DNA of 64,000 nucleotides from Alphaproteobacteria bacterium 40-19 (GTDB lineage Bacteria > Pseudomonadota > Alphaproteobacteria > Holosporales > Holosporaceae): contig MKSD01000001.1 of the NCBI GenBank assembly GCA_001898075.1, forward strand, positions 796,108-860,107, written 5' to 3'. The notes beneath the pieces were generated by a model. The model made no database searches and was not told the DNA's origin. It saw only the letters and a program-made list of their open reading frames with translations. Positions within the stretch are counted from its first letter, which is position 1. Every line of letters begins with the position of its first letter. Positions 8,490-20,005 of the stretch are shown piece after piece. Made by a program: the position numbers and the translations under genes.

Positions 8490-9236
8490 ATGATGAGTAT
8501 TTTATATATGGATATTTTAAATCAATTGGAAAAAGGTGTGTTGCGCGCCGCTTCTTATACAAATGGACAGTGGGAAGTGCATCCCGAGGTCAAAGAAAAA
8601 ATCTTAGAGGTTTTTCGCACCAGTCCGATTGCAGTGAAAGATGGTTTCCGGGACAAAGAAGCTTTCATTCACTCCGTGCATTTTGATCAAGATAGTGGTA
8701 TCCGCATGCCTCCGGGTGGATCGAGTGTCAGAAGAGGATGTTTTTTAGCGAAAGGGGTGGTTATCATGCCTCCTTCCTATATTAATGTAGGAGCTTATGT
8801 CGATCAGGACTCTATGATTGATAGTCATGTGTTGGTAGGCTCGTGTGCTCAGATTGGTAAAAGAGTCCACTTATCCGCGGGTGTGAGTGTGGGGGGAGTC
8901 TTAGAGCCCGTTGGAAGTCGTCCTGTTATTATCGAAGATGATGTTTTTGTGGGCGCAGGAAGTGTCTTGGTAGAGGGAGTGTTGGTGAAAAGTCATGCGG
9001 TTTTGGGGATGGGGGTTAGGTTGTCTGGCGTATTACCTATTTACGATATGGTTCACAAAACGATTTATAGGGGAGAGGTTCCTTCTAGGGCAGTTGTTGT
9101 AGCAGGGTCCAGAGGTTTGTGCGGAGAGTTCGCTCATCAACATCAATTGTCTTTGCAGTGTGCGGTGATCATCAAATACCGGGATGAAGGGACAGATGCA
9201 AAGGTGGTTTTAGAAGATCTTTTGCGGGAAAAGTAA
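8490..9236 (+). CDS. dapD: tetrahydrodipicolinate N-succinyltransferase
   Basis: DapD adds succinyl to tetrahydrodipicolinate on the way to meso-diaminopimelate and lysine, so it feeds peptidoglycan synthesis. Visible are the N-terminal helical part, the KDGFRDKEAF segment, the R-M-P-P-G-G-S-S-V-R-R-G block, and a left-handed beta helix of hexapeptide repeats (VVIMPPSYINVGAYV, GSCAQIGKRVHLSAGVSVGGVLEP). With 248 residues it is a little shorter than the usual 270-280, the loss being N-terminal; alternative starts at 8493 and 8505 exist and none has a clear ribosome site. The partner dapE is at 15531, so at least the succinylase route is used. Confidence 0.93.
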   Translation: MMSILYMDILNQLEKGVLRAASYTNGQWEVHPEVKEKILEVFRTSPIAVKDGFRDKEAFIHSVHFDQDSGIRMPPGGSSVRRGCFLAKGVVIMPPSYINVGAYVDQDSMIDSHVLVGSCAQIGKRVHLSAGVSVGGVLEPVGSRPVIIEDDVFVGAGSVLVEGVLVKSHAVLGMGVRLSGVLPIYDMVHKTIYRGEVPSRAVVVAGSRGLCGEFAHQHQLSLQCAVIIKYRDEGTDAKVVLEDLLREK

Positions 9237-9310
9237 TTTTTTTTTTGCGAAAAAGTCTTTGTGTAGCAAGGATTTTTGGAACGTGCTAAAAAAAAATCAA
9301 AAAAAAGTTT

Positions 9311-9341
9311 CGCACCCCTATTGACGGGGGGTGCGGTTTTT
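9311..9341 (+). terminator. dapD terminator hairpin overlapping the rRNA promoter
   Basis: CGCACCCC (9311-9318) pairs perfectly with GGGGTGCG (9328-9335) across a 9-base loop, followed by a T run at 9337-9341. It is an intrinsic terminator for dapD by form. The loop carries most of the -35 hexamer of the rRNA promoter. Confidence 0.75.
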
Positions 9342-9349
9342 CCTATGAT
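9321..9349 (+). promoter_or_regulatory. rRNA operon promoter (sigma70-type)
   Basis: TTGACG at 9321-9326 and TATGAT at 9344-9349 are separated by exactly 17 bases. An A-rich tract at about 9281-9310 could act as an UP element. The spacer is G/C-rich on its left side because it doubles as the 3' arm of the upstream terminator. Confidence 0.75.
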
Positions 9350-9356
9350 GCAGGAG

Positions 9357-9366
9357 TGCTCTTTGA
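9357..9366 (+). promoter_or_regulatory. boxA-like antitermination site in the rRNA leader
   Basis: TGCTCTTTGA matches the first eight bases of the E. coli boxA consensus TGCTCTTTAACA and sits between the rRNA promoter and 16S, as expected for Nus-dependent antitermination. Confidence 0.6.
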
Positions 9367-9382
9367 AGAAGTGAAGAAAACA

Positions 9383-9402
9383 AGAGAGATAAACAGTCAA
9401 CA
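9383..9402 (+). other. 5' arm of the pre-16S processing stem
   Basis: This 20-base arm is the exact reverse complement of 10971-10990 on the other side of 16S. The long helix that loops out 16S is the usual RNase III substrate in rRNA maturation. Confidence 0.85.
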
Positions 9403-9440
9403 TAGACTGTTCCGTTAATTCAGAGTCCGAATGGATATAC

Positions 9441-10931
<1,491 letters not shown>

Positions 10932-10970
10932 GGGAACAGGTTTACCTGTACTAGACATTTGGAACGGTCC

Positions 10971-10990
10971 TGTTGACTGTTTATCTCTCT
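10971..10990 (+). other. 3' arm of the pre-16S processing stem
   Basis: Perfect 20-base reverse complement of 9383-9402; see that entry. It lies in the 16S-tRNA spacer. Confidence 0.85.
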
Positions 10991-11010
10991 GTTGAAGAAG
11001 TGTCGTTTTA

Positions 11011-11084
<74 letters not shown>

Positions 11085-11092
11085 CCGTTTAT

Positions 11093-11168
11093 GGGGGTGT
11101 AGCTCAGTTGGGAGAGCGCGTGCTTTGCAAGCATGAGGTCATCGGTTCGATCCCGTTCACCTCCACCA
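11093..11168 (+). tRNA. tRNA-Ala(UGC)
   Basis: Cloverleaf with acceptor GGGGGTG/CACCTCC including the G3-U70 identity pair, anticodon TGC in CTTTGCAAG, T-arm CGGTTCGATCCCG and an encoded CCA. It is the second spacer tRNA, eight bases after tRNA-Ile. Confidence 0.96.
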
Positions 11169-11260
11169 TTTTCTTTGATATTGAGATTGAGATCTTTGTT
11201 TTTTATGTGAATATTTTGTTTTAAAAAAAATTCTTTTTAAATTAAAATTTAAAATGAGTG

Positions 11261-13999
<2,739 letters not shown>

Positions 14000-14024
14000 C
14001 ATTCATTTTAGATTTTATTTTTAA

Positions 14025-14175
14025 GGGAAGTTTTTATAGACTGGTGATTAGAGCAAGAGGTGAACACACGATCCCATTCCGAACTCGAACGTGAAAATTC
14101 TTAGCGCTGATGTTATTGCATCTTAAGGTGTGAGAAAGTAGGTCATTGCCAGTCTATAAAAGCTTCCTTTTTTTT
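14025..14175 (+). terminator. rRNA operon terminator built on the extended 5S helix
   Basis: GGAAGTTTTTATAGACTGG just before and into 5S (from about 14026) pairs with CCAGTCTATAAAAGCTTCC at its 3' end (to 14167), with a single G-U pair. Eight T follow at 14168-14175. The long closing helix of 5S therefore doubles as an intrinsic terminator. Confidence 0.65.
14037..14156 (+). rRNA. rrf: 5S ribosomal RNA
   Basis: 120 bases with terminal helix TAGACTGG/CCAGTCTA, the loop B/C core ATCCCATTCCGAACTCG, and the loop E/D side AGCGCTGATGTTATTGC and GAGAAAGTAGG. The terminal helix continues outward into a transcription terminator. Confidence 0.93.
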
Positions 14176-14865
14176 CCAGTGCTTTTTATTCTCTTTTTTT
14201 TTATGTCCTGTTCTTTTTTTAAAGCAGAGGCTTTTTTTTCTGAAAAAATAAAGAAAGTTCGAAACAGTAGTCAAGGAAATGTTTTTTTCAACCAAATTTC
14301 TGGAAATAGTTTTTATCAAAAACCAAATTTGAAAGCAGAAAATTTGAAATCAGCAAAATTAGAGAATCGAAGAATATTAATTGATCAAGCAATGAAGCAG
14401 TTTGATAGTGTGTGTGTTTCTTTTAAGCAGAAAAACTCTGATCTTTCTTTTATAGAGGGACGTTTTGTTTTAAAAAAACCTTTTTTTAAAGCTCAGTATT
14501 TACCTCCTGCAGCACCAATTGTTTTAGAAACGTCCGGGGGAATGATTGTTCGTAGCAATCCTTTAACAGAAGAAGTAGATTCTTTTGAAATTGACAAGAC
14601 TCCGCTGTATCCTTTACTGCAAAAAGAAAGTTTATTTAAAAAAGCTGTTGTGACAAAAATCTATAATAAATATGATCAAACAGGACAGTATATTTTTGTA
14701 GAAGTTCGCCCTATCAATGATCCCGAAGGAGGAAGGGTCACTCTTTTGTTTAAAAAAGTAAACTGTAAGTTGAAATTAACAGGTTGGATGATTCGAGATG
14801 CACAAGAACGCCTGACAATTGTGACTTTTAGCAAAGTAGAATCTCTTTCACCTCAGAAAAAGTAA
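14146..14865 (+). CDS. LolA-like periplasmic lipoprotein carrier
   Basis: The protein has a hydrophobic N-terminus ending in KAEAFF, a good signal peptide, then a LolA-like body: VSFKQKNSD...FIEGRFVLKKPFFKAQYLPP, VLETSGGMIVRSN, and DKTPLYPLL. LolA ferries lipoproteins from the inner to the outer membrane. The start is a problem. The full signal peptide needs a TTG at 14146, inside the 3' end of 5S rRNA; in-frame alternatives are GTG 14179 and ATG 14203, both just past the rRNA terminator and without a ribosome site. The next gene starts 3 bases after its stop. Function is inferred from fold-like motifs; an exported LolA-fold protein with another cargo is possible. Confidence 0.65.
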   Translation: MPVYKSFLFFPVLFILFFFMSCSFFKAEAFFSEKIKKVRNSSQGNVFFNQISGNSFYQKPNLKAENLKSAKLENRRILIDQAMKQFDSVCVSFKQKNSDLSFIEGRFVLKKPFFKAQYLPPAAPIVLETSGGMIVRSNPLTEEVDSFEIDKTPLYPLLQKESLFKKAVVTKIYNKYDQTGQYIFVEVRPINDPEGGRVTLLFKKVNCKLKLTGWMIRDAQERLTIVTFSKVESLSPQKK

Positions 14866-14868
14866 TAT

Positions 14869-15534
14869 ATGTCTTATTCTATGCTTCCATTAGCGTGGGC
14901 TCCCTTGTTTGATGATGCGTCTTTTTATGTGTCTAAGAGTAATGAGGAAGCATTTCGCTGGATTCAAACTTGGCCTTTAAAGGCTCCTTTATATCATTTG
15001 TGTATCTGGGGGCCTACAGGCAGTGGTAAAACTCATTTAGGGAGTCTTTGGGCACGACGTTGTCATGGCGTTTGGTTGCCTTCTGTTGATGCGCAATTCA
15101 TTCATCCTGGCCAGCACTATATTTTGGATTTACCTTTTTCCCATATCCTTCAGAATGGTTCTGAAAATTTGTTGCATTTTTTAGAAGCTGTACGTGAACA
15201 AAAATGTTATTGTTTATGGTTAAGTGAAACAGCGACTAGCCAGTGGCCTATTATTTGCTCGTCTACTTCCTCTCGTCTGACCAGTATACCTTGCATAGAG
15301 ATTCAGCAACCTGATGATACTCTTTTAAAAAATGTTTTTCGCAAGGCTTTTTTTGATCGGGGGATGGATGTTCCTGAACCTTTAATTCTTTTTTTAGTTC
15401 AAAGAGCAGAACGGTCTTTTCATGCTATAAGACGCTTGGTAGAACGTATTCATCTTTATACCTTACAAAAGCAATGTCCGATCAGCATGGCAGTGATGAA
15501 GAAAAATTTACTTTCTGAGGACAAAATAGAATGA
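14869..15534 (+). CDS. hdaA: DnaA-family ATPase, Hda-like
   Basis: 221 residues with the DnaA/Hda fold. An N-terminal FDDASFYVSKSNEEAFRWI segment is followed by Walker A GPTGSGKTHL (48-57). The Walker B/sensor region is degenerate (YILDLPF near 84-90), and a C-terminal AAA+ lid has the box VII-like FLVQRAERSFHAIRRLVERI. There is no DNA-binding domain IV, which is the Hda pattern. Hda/HdaA stimulates ATP hydrolysis by DnaA on the sliding clamp to prevent re-initiation; an N-terminal clamp motif QLPLAW-like is visible as MLPLAW. It overlaps dapE by four bases (ATGA). Confidence 0.8.
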   Translation: MSYSMLPLAWAPLFDDASFYVSKSNEEAFRWIQTWPLKAPLYHLCIWGPTGSGKTHLGSLWARRCHGVWLPSVDAQFIHPGQHYILDLPFSHILQNGSENLLHFLEAVREQKCYCLWLSETATSQWPIICSSTSSRLTSIPCIEIQQPDDTLLKNVFRKAFFDRGMDVPEPLILFLVQRAERSFHAIRRLVERIHLYTLQKQCPISMAVMKKNLLSEDKIE

Positions 15535-16664
15535 GTGCGCCAAATCAGGTTATCTCTTTTTTAAAGTGGTTGATGGAGTTTCCCAGTGTTACTCCGGATG
15601 ATAAAGGTTTGTTAGAGCAGTTAAGGCGTATTTTTCAGCAAGAACAGTTCCAAACACAACTTTTAGTTTTTGGAGACACTAAAAATCTGTATGTGCGTTG
15701 GGGGCAGGAGTTGCCGCATTTATGTTTTGCAGGGCACATTGATGTGGTTCCTGCGGGAAACCTAGGCGCTTGGAAATACGATCCTTTTCAAGGCACACAG
15801 GATGGGGACTACTTTTACGGTCGTGGGGTGGCGGATATGAAAGGCGCTGTTGCGTGTTATGTGATGGCTTTATTAAGGTTTTTAAAAAATAATTCTTTTA
15901 AAGGATCCTGCAGCATTCTTTTGACCAGTGATGAAGAAGGTCCAGCTTTAGATGGTCTGCAAAAAGTATTGCCGGTTCTTTGTAATCAAGGTCAACAGTT
16001 TAGTCATTTTTTAATTGGAGAACCCACTGGAAATAACCTGGGTGATGTTATTCAGATAGGGCGTCGTGGTAGTGTGACGGCACAATTAACCTGCTTGGGT
16101 ACTCAAGGGCATATTGCGTACCCAGATTTATATAACAATCCTATTCCTCGATTACTTCAATGCCTTCAGGAATTGACAGGGAGCCCTTTGGATGAAGGAT
16201 GTCCCTTTTTTGAACCTTCTCGTTTGACTGTTACGGGCATTGTTTCAGAATGTATCGCAGAAAATGTGACCCCTTCTACAGCCCAAGCTTTTTTTGGTGT
16301 ACGTTTTAATCCCTTACACCAAGCTGATAAGCTGGAAGAATGGTTTCAAATGGTGTGTCAGAAGTATGCAGGTCAGCATCATTTAACCGTCAGAAGAAAT
16401 GGGAATAGTTTTTTGACCCAAGACGCAGAGTGGATTGAGTGCTTAAGAGGAGCGATCCGTACTGTATTAAACAAAGACCCAGAACTAACAACGCGAGGAG
16501 GGACGACGGATGGACGCTTTTTATCCTGTTACGCTCCTGTTTTAGAGTTGGGGATGCCTGAAGGAACAATTCATCAGGTGAATGAAAGAATTTTATTATC
16601 TGATATTGATGCTTTAGAACAGGTCTATTTTGAAGTGCTCCGGCGTTACTTTAAGATTCTGTAA
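15531..16664 (+). CDS. dapE: succinyl-diaminopimelate desuccinylase
   Basis: Di-zinc M20 peptidase-family enzyme that removes succinyl from succinyl-LL-diaminopimelate, giving precursor for peptidoglycan and lysine. The 377 residues match the family. Metal and catalytic residues are visible: His69 and Asp71 in AGHIDVVP, the bridging Asp102 in GRGVADMKG, the Glu pair in SDEEGPALDG, and Glu in GEPTG; a late His sits in MPEGTIHQVNE. It is translationally coupled to the Hda-like gene by a 4-base overlap and convergent with the pilus-like operon. Confidence 0.95.
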   Translation: MSAPNQVISFLKWLMEFPSVTPDDKGLLEQLRRIFQQEQFQTQLLVFGDTKNLYVRWGQELPHLCFAGHIDVVPAGNLGAWKYDPFQGTQDGDYFYGRGVADMKGAVACYVMALLRFLKNNSFKGSCSILLTSDEEGPALDGLQKVLPVLCNQGQQFSHFLIGEPTGNNLGDVIQIGRRGSVTAQLTCLGTQGHIAYPDLYNNPIPRLLQCLQELTGSPLDEGCPFFEPSRLTVTGIVSECIAENVTPSTAQAFFGVRFNPLHQADKLEEWFQMVCQKYAGQHHLTVRRNGNSFLTQDAEWIECLRGAIRTVLNKDPELTTRGGTTDGRFLSCYAPVLELGMPEGTIHQVNERILLSDIDALEQVYFEVLRRYFKIL

Positions 16665-16667
16665 TTA

Positions 16668-16985
16668 TTATCTTTCTAGAAAAAGAACCTGTTGTAGACC
16701 TGATTCGTGTTGTAAGGAAACGCTTTCTTCGTTAACAGCAATAATAACCCACTTATTAAAAGATCTCAAAAATTTATTGTCATAACGCTTGCCATCGATC
16801 CATACCACCCATTCCTGAGTATCGTGACGAAAAAGAATTCCTTGTAGAATCATTTTTTCTTTCAAAGGGTAGCTTTGATCCTCAGTAGAAAGTTCTTTCT
16901 TAAGGGAAGGAGGGATAAAAAGGGCATAAACCACTGGGGAGCAAAGGTAAAAGGCACACTTAAGGACCAAGGTGATACCATTCAA
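16668..16985 (-). CDS. small exported protein, possible PilP/GspC-like component
   Basis: 105 residues. A hydrophobic N-terminus (about 3-24) could be a signal or membrane anchor. The rest (GILFRHDTQEWVVWIDGKRYDNK...VNEESVSLQHESGLQQVLF) resembles the short beta domain of PilP/GspC homology regions, where a compact GxxxxxxxxxVWIDGK stretch precedes a valine-rich strand. It is last in the secretion-like operon and overlaps the preceding gene by 26 bases. The assignment is by position and this weak likeness only; no signature residue proves it. Confidence 0.45.
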   Translation of the reverse strand: MNGITLVLKCAFYLCSPVVYALFIPPSLKKELSTEDQSYPLKEKMILQGILFRHDTQEWVVWIDGKRYDNKFLRSFNKWVIIAVNEESVSLQHESGLQQVLFLER

Positions 16986-17496
16986 AACGATATTCCCCCT
17001 TAATCATTAAATTTGTATTATTTAGTATATCAGGTTCCCCCAAGCAGTCCAGTTTATCTAAACTGATTTCACAGATTCTTAAGTGCCCTAAAAAACGACT
17101 GGAACATTTTTTGAAAAATTGCCACAAGAAATAATCATTTTTGACAGACACAGAAAGTACGACCACAGTTTTATAGAGTACTTTATGAGATTCTTTTAAG
17201 ACAACTTCTGTCTGACCTACGGTCATTTCTGCTGTTTTGATTTGAAAATGTTCTAAAGAATCTTTGAATACTTTTTGCACCGCAGAAAATGCTTGATCGT
17301 AGGCATATTTTTTTTTAAATTCTTTCCAAATTTGGAAGTGGTTTTTTTTATTTTGATAATATTTTTGTAAATTTTTGTGCTTACTTTTAAGATTTTTTTT
17401 CTGCGTCCTTAAAAAAGCAGCCACTAAAAAAAGCAACATTAAACTGACTGATTTGAACAGAAAAGCTTTTGAAAGATAGAACTTAGGTATTTTCAT
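16960..17496 (-). CDS. membrane-anchored coiled-coil protein, PilO/GspM-like
   Basis: 178 residues from the ATG at 17496, whose ATGA overlaps the stop of the gene before it; the frame is open further upstream but would overlap that gene heavily. A lysine-containing N-terminus precedes one membrane segment (about 12-28, VSLMLLFLVAAFL). A lysine-rich coiled-coil-like stretch (about 32-60) and a compact C-terminal domain follow. That is the architecture of PilO and GspM, inner-membrane partners in the assembly platform. Sequence likeness is not strong enough to choose between them. Confidence 0.5.
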   Translation of the reverse strand: MKIPKFYLSKAFLFKSVSLMLLFLVAAFLRTQKKNLKSKHKNLQKYYQNKKNHFQIWKEFKKKYAYDQAFSAVQKVFKDSLEHFQIKTAEMTVGQTEVVLKESHKVLYKTVVVLSVSVKNDYFLWQFFKKCSSRFLGHLRICEISLDKLDCLGEPDILNNTNLMIKGEYRFEWYHLGP

Positions 17497-18848
17497 GGAT
17501 CCAACCTCAAAGGAGAAGGTGTTTCCACAATCCATCCCTTTTCCGTATCGATACTCAAATCTTGTGTAAAATTTTGTAAACAGGTCAGTGAAGTCTTTGG
17601 AAAAGAAGTTTGCCATGCTTTTTGGAATTGCTTAAAGTCGGGCAAAGGATAAGGAGACCAGTTTTCAATGCCCAAAGTGCTTTTTTCTAAATCCCAATGT
17701 AAAGAGTTTAAGACCAATTTTTGTCCCAGTAGTTTTTCCAAAGAAGTCACAAAATGATCAATACGCAGAGCTTGTTGTTCATTGGTTTGAAAAATATGTT
17801 TAACTTTGATGAGGAGAGAAAGTGGTAAGGGCATGTCTTGGCCTAGTAATTGCTGATAGAGAGCGTGTGTTTTTTTAAAGGATTTTTTTTCTTGATAAAA
17901 GTCGTAAGTAGTATACACAATCTCTAAAATTACGGCACTCCATATGCCCCATCCCAAAAAATGTCCTGCCAAACGTAAGGAGGCAGAAGCAGGGTAAGAG
18001 TGTTTTTTGGGCGTGGAAGGACGAAGAGGCAAATAGTTTCTTTTTTCCGTGTAAAGTAATAAACGATCCAACAAAGGGACTTCAGGAGGCCCTTGATCGC
18101 AGTGTTCTTTCAGCCAATAGTCAAAATTAGGACCTGCCAGGAAAAAACTGCCCGGGAAAAAGTGAAACCATTCTTCTTGATCTTTTTCCAAATCACCACA
18201 AGCACAAATAAAGCACTGGGTAAGGTCTTCCATCTGCCCTAAATATTCTTTTGTTTGGTGTGCTAATACGGGGATCGAGTCAGATGGAGAGGTATTTAAG
18301 ACTCGCAGAAACTGTAAATCTCCTTTTGAAAAAAGGGCAATGAGTAAGGGACCAGAAGCCCTTTGAATGGCAAAAAAGGCCTTGGGAGCTGTATATTTTT
18401 TTTGAACGATTTGATTCAAAGACCGGGCTATTTCAAAAGCGTAGCTATGATATATTAAAGAAACAGAGCTATTAGAAAGCTTTTCTTCTAATACTTGGAT
18501 ACCCAGAGGTTTTTGTAGTCCCACAGACATGACATAACCTTTAATGTAGAAAATGTGACTCCAGGAATAAGAGCTGGACCCAGATAAATATTTGTATCGG
18601 CTGCGTAACCACTGAATGCCATCAAATACATTTAAAATAGAAGGCTTTTTTTCAATAGTGAGCAATTGAGCAGTGGTTTGATCAAAAAGATGAATTTCAC
18701 AAGGACTGTGCTGTTGGACAGTTTGCAGCAGGGTAATCCAACTGTCTTGTGGATAAGCTTGAAGGAAAGTTATGCCTTTTTTTTGCTTTTGGTATAACCA
18801 AAAAGACGTAGCTTCCACAATACAAAAAAAAGTATTAAGAGATTTCAT
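17493..18848 (-). CDS. PilM/PilN- or GspL-like assembly protein
   Basis: About 451 residues from the ATG at 18848; the frame is open to 18884, which would overlap the gspF-like gene more. The N-terminal 290 residues are soluble and look like a diverged actin-like (PilM/GspL cytoplasmic) domain, though no phosphate motif is clear. One membrane helix follows at about 320-340 (HFLGWGIWSAVILEIVY), then a periplasmic part with a helical stretch and a small alpha/beta domain (LVLNSLHWDLEKSTLGIENW) like PilN/GspL ends. Position right after the ATPase and platform genes supports the call. Confidence 0.6.
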   Translation of the reverse strand: MKSLNTFFCIVEATSFWLYQKQKKGITFLQAYPQDSWITLLQTVQQHSPCEIHLFDQTTAQLLTIEKKPSILNVFDGIQWLRSRYKYLSGSSSYSWSHIFYIKGYVMSVGLQKPLGIQVLEEKLSNSSVSLIYHSYAFEIARSLNQIVQKKYTAPKAFFAIQRASGPLLIALFSKGDLQFLRVLNTSPSDSIPVLAHQTKEYLGQMEDLTQCFICACGDLEKDQEEWFHFFPGSFFLAGPNFDYWLKEHCDQGPPEVPLLDRLLLYTEKRNYLPLRPSTPKKHSYPASASLRLAGHFLGWGIWSAVILEIVYTTYDFYQEKKSFKKTHALYQQLLGQDMPLPLSLLIKVKHIFQTNEQQALRIDHFVTSLEKLLGQKLVLNSLHWDLEKSTLGIENWSPYPLPDFKQFQKAWQTSFPKTSLTCLQNFTQDLSIDTEKGWIVETPSPLRLDP

Positions 18849-20004
18849 ATAAATTAATGTCAAGAGCTTCATAAAAGGGGACAAAAACTGCCAGGATCAA
18901 AAACAAAACCAATGTTGCGATTAGTCCCATAAACACAAAAGGCATCAGTGTATTCAACTGTTCCAACATTTTTTGAGATTGTTTTGTACTCATATGGTGA
19001 ACATAACTTAGGCTTTCTGATAGCTGCCCAGAGCTTTCTCCTGATTGCAAAATATGCCGATATAATGCGGGGAAAAAGGGAAAATCTTTTAGAGCGACGG
19101 ATAGCGTTGTACCATTTTGGATTTGATCTACCAGCATTAATGCCAATTGTTTAAGGTATTTAGACTTTAAAGTGTTTGCTGATAAAGCCAGTGAAGTTAA
19201 TAAAGAAACTTGGTTGGCCGTTAAGATAGCCAAGGAAGCCAAATACCGGGCATAGTCCAGCTGAGATAGCAACTTCCCCCAGGGCATATAAAGCAAAGAG
19301 TATTTGGCCCATAGACGACGCCCGAAAAGATAAAAACAAAGCCCTGTGACTGTGACGAAGATACCCCACGAGATCCAGTTTGAAGGCAAAGCAAAAGGGT
19401 TTAGAAAAAGACGTGTCAGGAAAGATAGAGGGCGGTCTTGTAGGATGGCTGAAAAATGCTCGGACATTTGGGCTTTTAAAACCCAAAAAGTGCAACAAAA
19501 GACGGCAAAATTGACACAGGGTAAAAGCATTGCTTGAGAGAGATGGTTTTTTTGTTTTTGTTTTTCTTCTAAATAAGCACGACAAGTCTTGCAACTTTCT
19601 TTTAAAGTTCCGGTAAGCTCTCCTTGACGCAGCAGAACAACGATCAGAGGGGGAAAAAGCTTCCCATAATCTTGACAGGCCTTGGACAACAAAGTACCTT
19701 TGTGGACTTCTGTCCACAAAAATGCCTTGACCATTTTTAAAAGACCTTGGGGCTCCATGGCTCCTAAGGCTTGTCCTACAGATTGTGCAGAGGTTAAGGC
19801 ACATTCTAGATACCAAAAAAAGTAAATAAGATCTTTAAGATGGCGACTTTTCCATAACCATTGAGTCCAACACCGACGGACAGAAAGTGGAGTGAGCTTT
19901 TGATCCAATAAAAAATCTAAAACCTCTTTTCTGCCGGTGCGCACTAAATAACCTAAGGTAAATTCTTGCTGCGCATTCATGGCTTTATATCGATAAAAGG
20001 CCAT
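18835..20004 (-). CDS. type II secretion / type IV pilus platform protein (GspF/PilC family)
   Basis: 389 residues. This inner-membrane protein sits over the hexameric ATPase and transmits its motion to the growing (pseudo)pilus. It shows two repeats of the T2SSF domain: an N-terminal YRYKAMNAQQ start, LGAMEPQGLLKMVKAF...LFPPLIVVLLRQGELTGTL in the first, and YARYLASLAILTANQVSLLTSLALSA...FPALYRHILQSGESSGQL in the second. Hydrophobic segments fall after each repeat (about 167-184, 215-245 and 355-378). It starts one base after the stop of the ATPase gene, so the two are tightly coupled. Confidence 0.88.
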   Translation of the reverse strand: MAFYRYKAMNAQQEFTLGYLVRTGRKEVLDFLLDQKLTPLSVRRCWTQWLWKSRHLKDLIYFFWYLECALTSAQSVGQALGAMEPQGLLKMVKAFLWTEVHKGTLLSKACQDYGKLFPPLIVVLLRQGELTGTLKESCKTCRAYLEEKQKQKNHLSQAMLLPCVNFAVFCCTFWVLKAQMSEHFSAILQDRPLSFLTRLFLNPFALPSNWISWGIFVTVTGLCFYLFGRRLWAKYSLLYMPWGKLLSQLDYARYLASLAILTANQVSLLTSLALSANTLKSKYLKQLALMLVDQIQNGTTLSVALKDFPFFPALYRHILQSGESSGQLSESLSYVHHMSTKQSQKMLEQLNTLMPFVFMGLIATLVLFLILAVFVPFYEALDINLYEIS

Positions 20005-20005
20005 C

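Noticed and set aside
18748-18756. TGTGGATAA, a DnaA-box match
   Set aside because: Single copy inside a coding region with no cluster, AT-rich unwinding element or dnaA/dnaN gene; not an origin.
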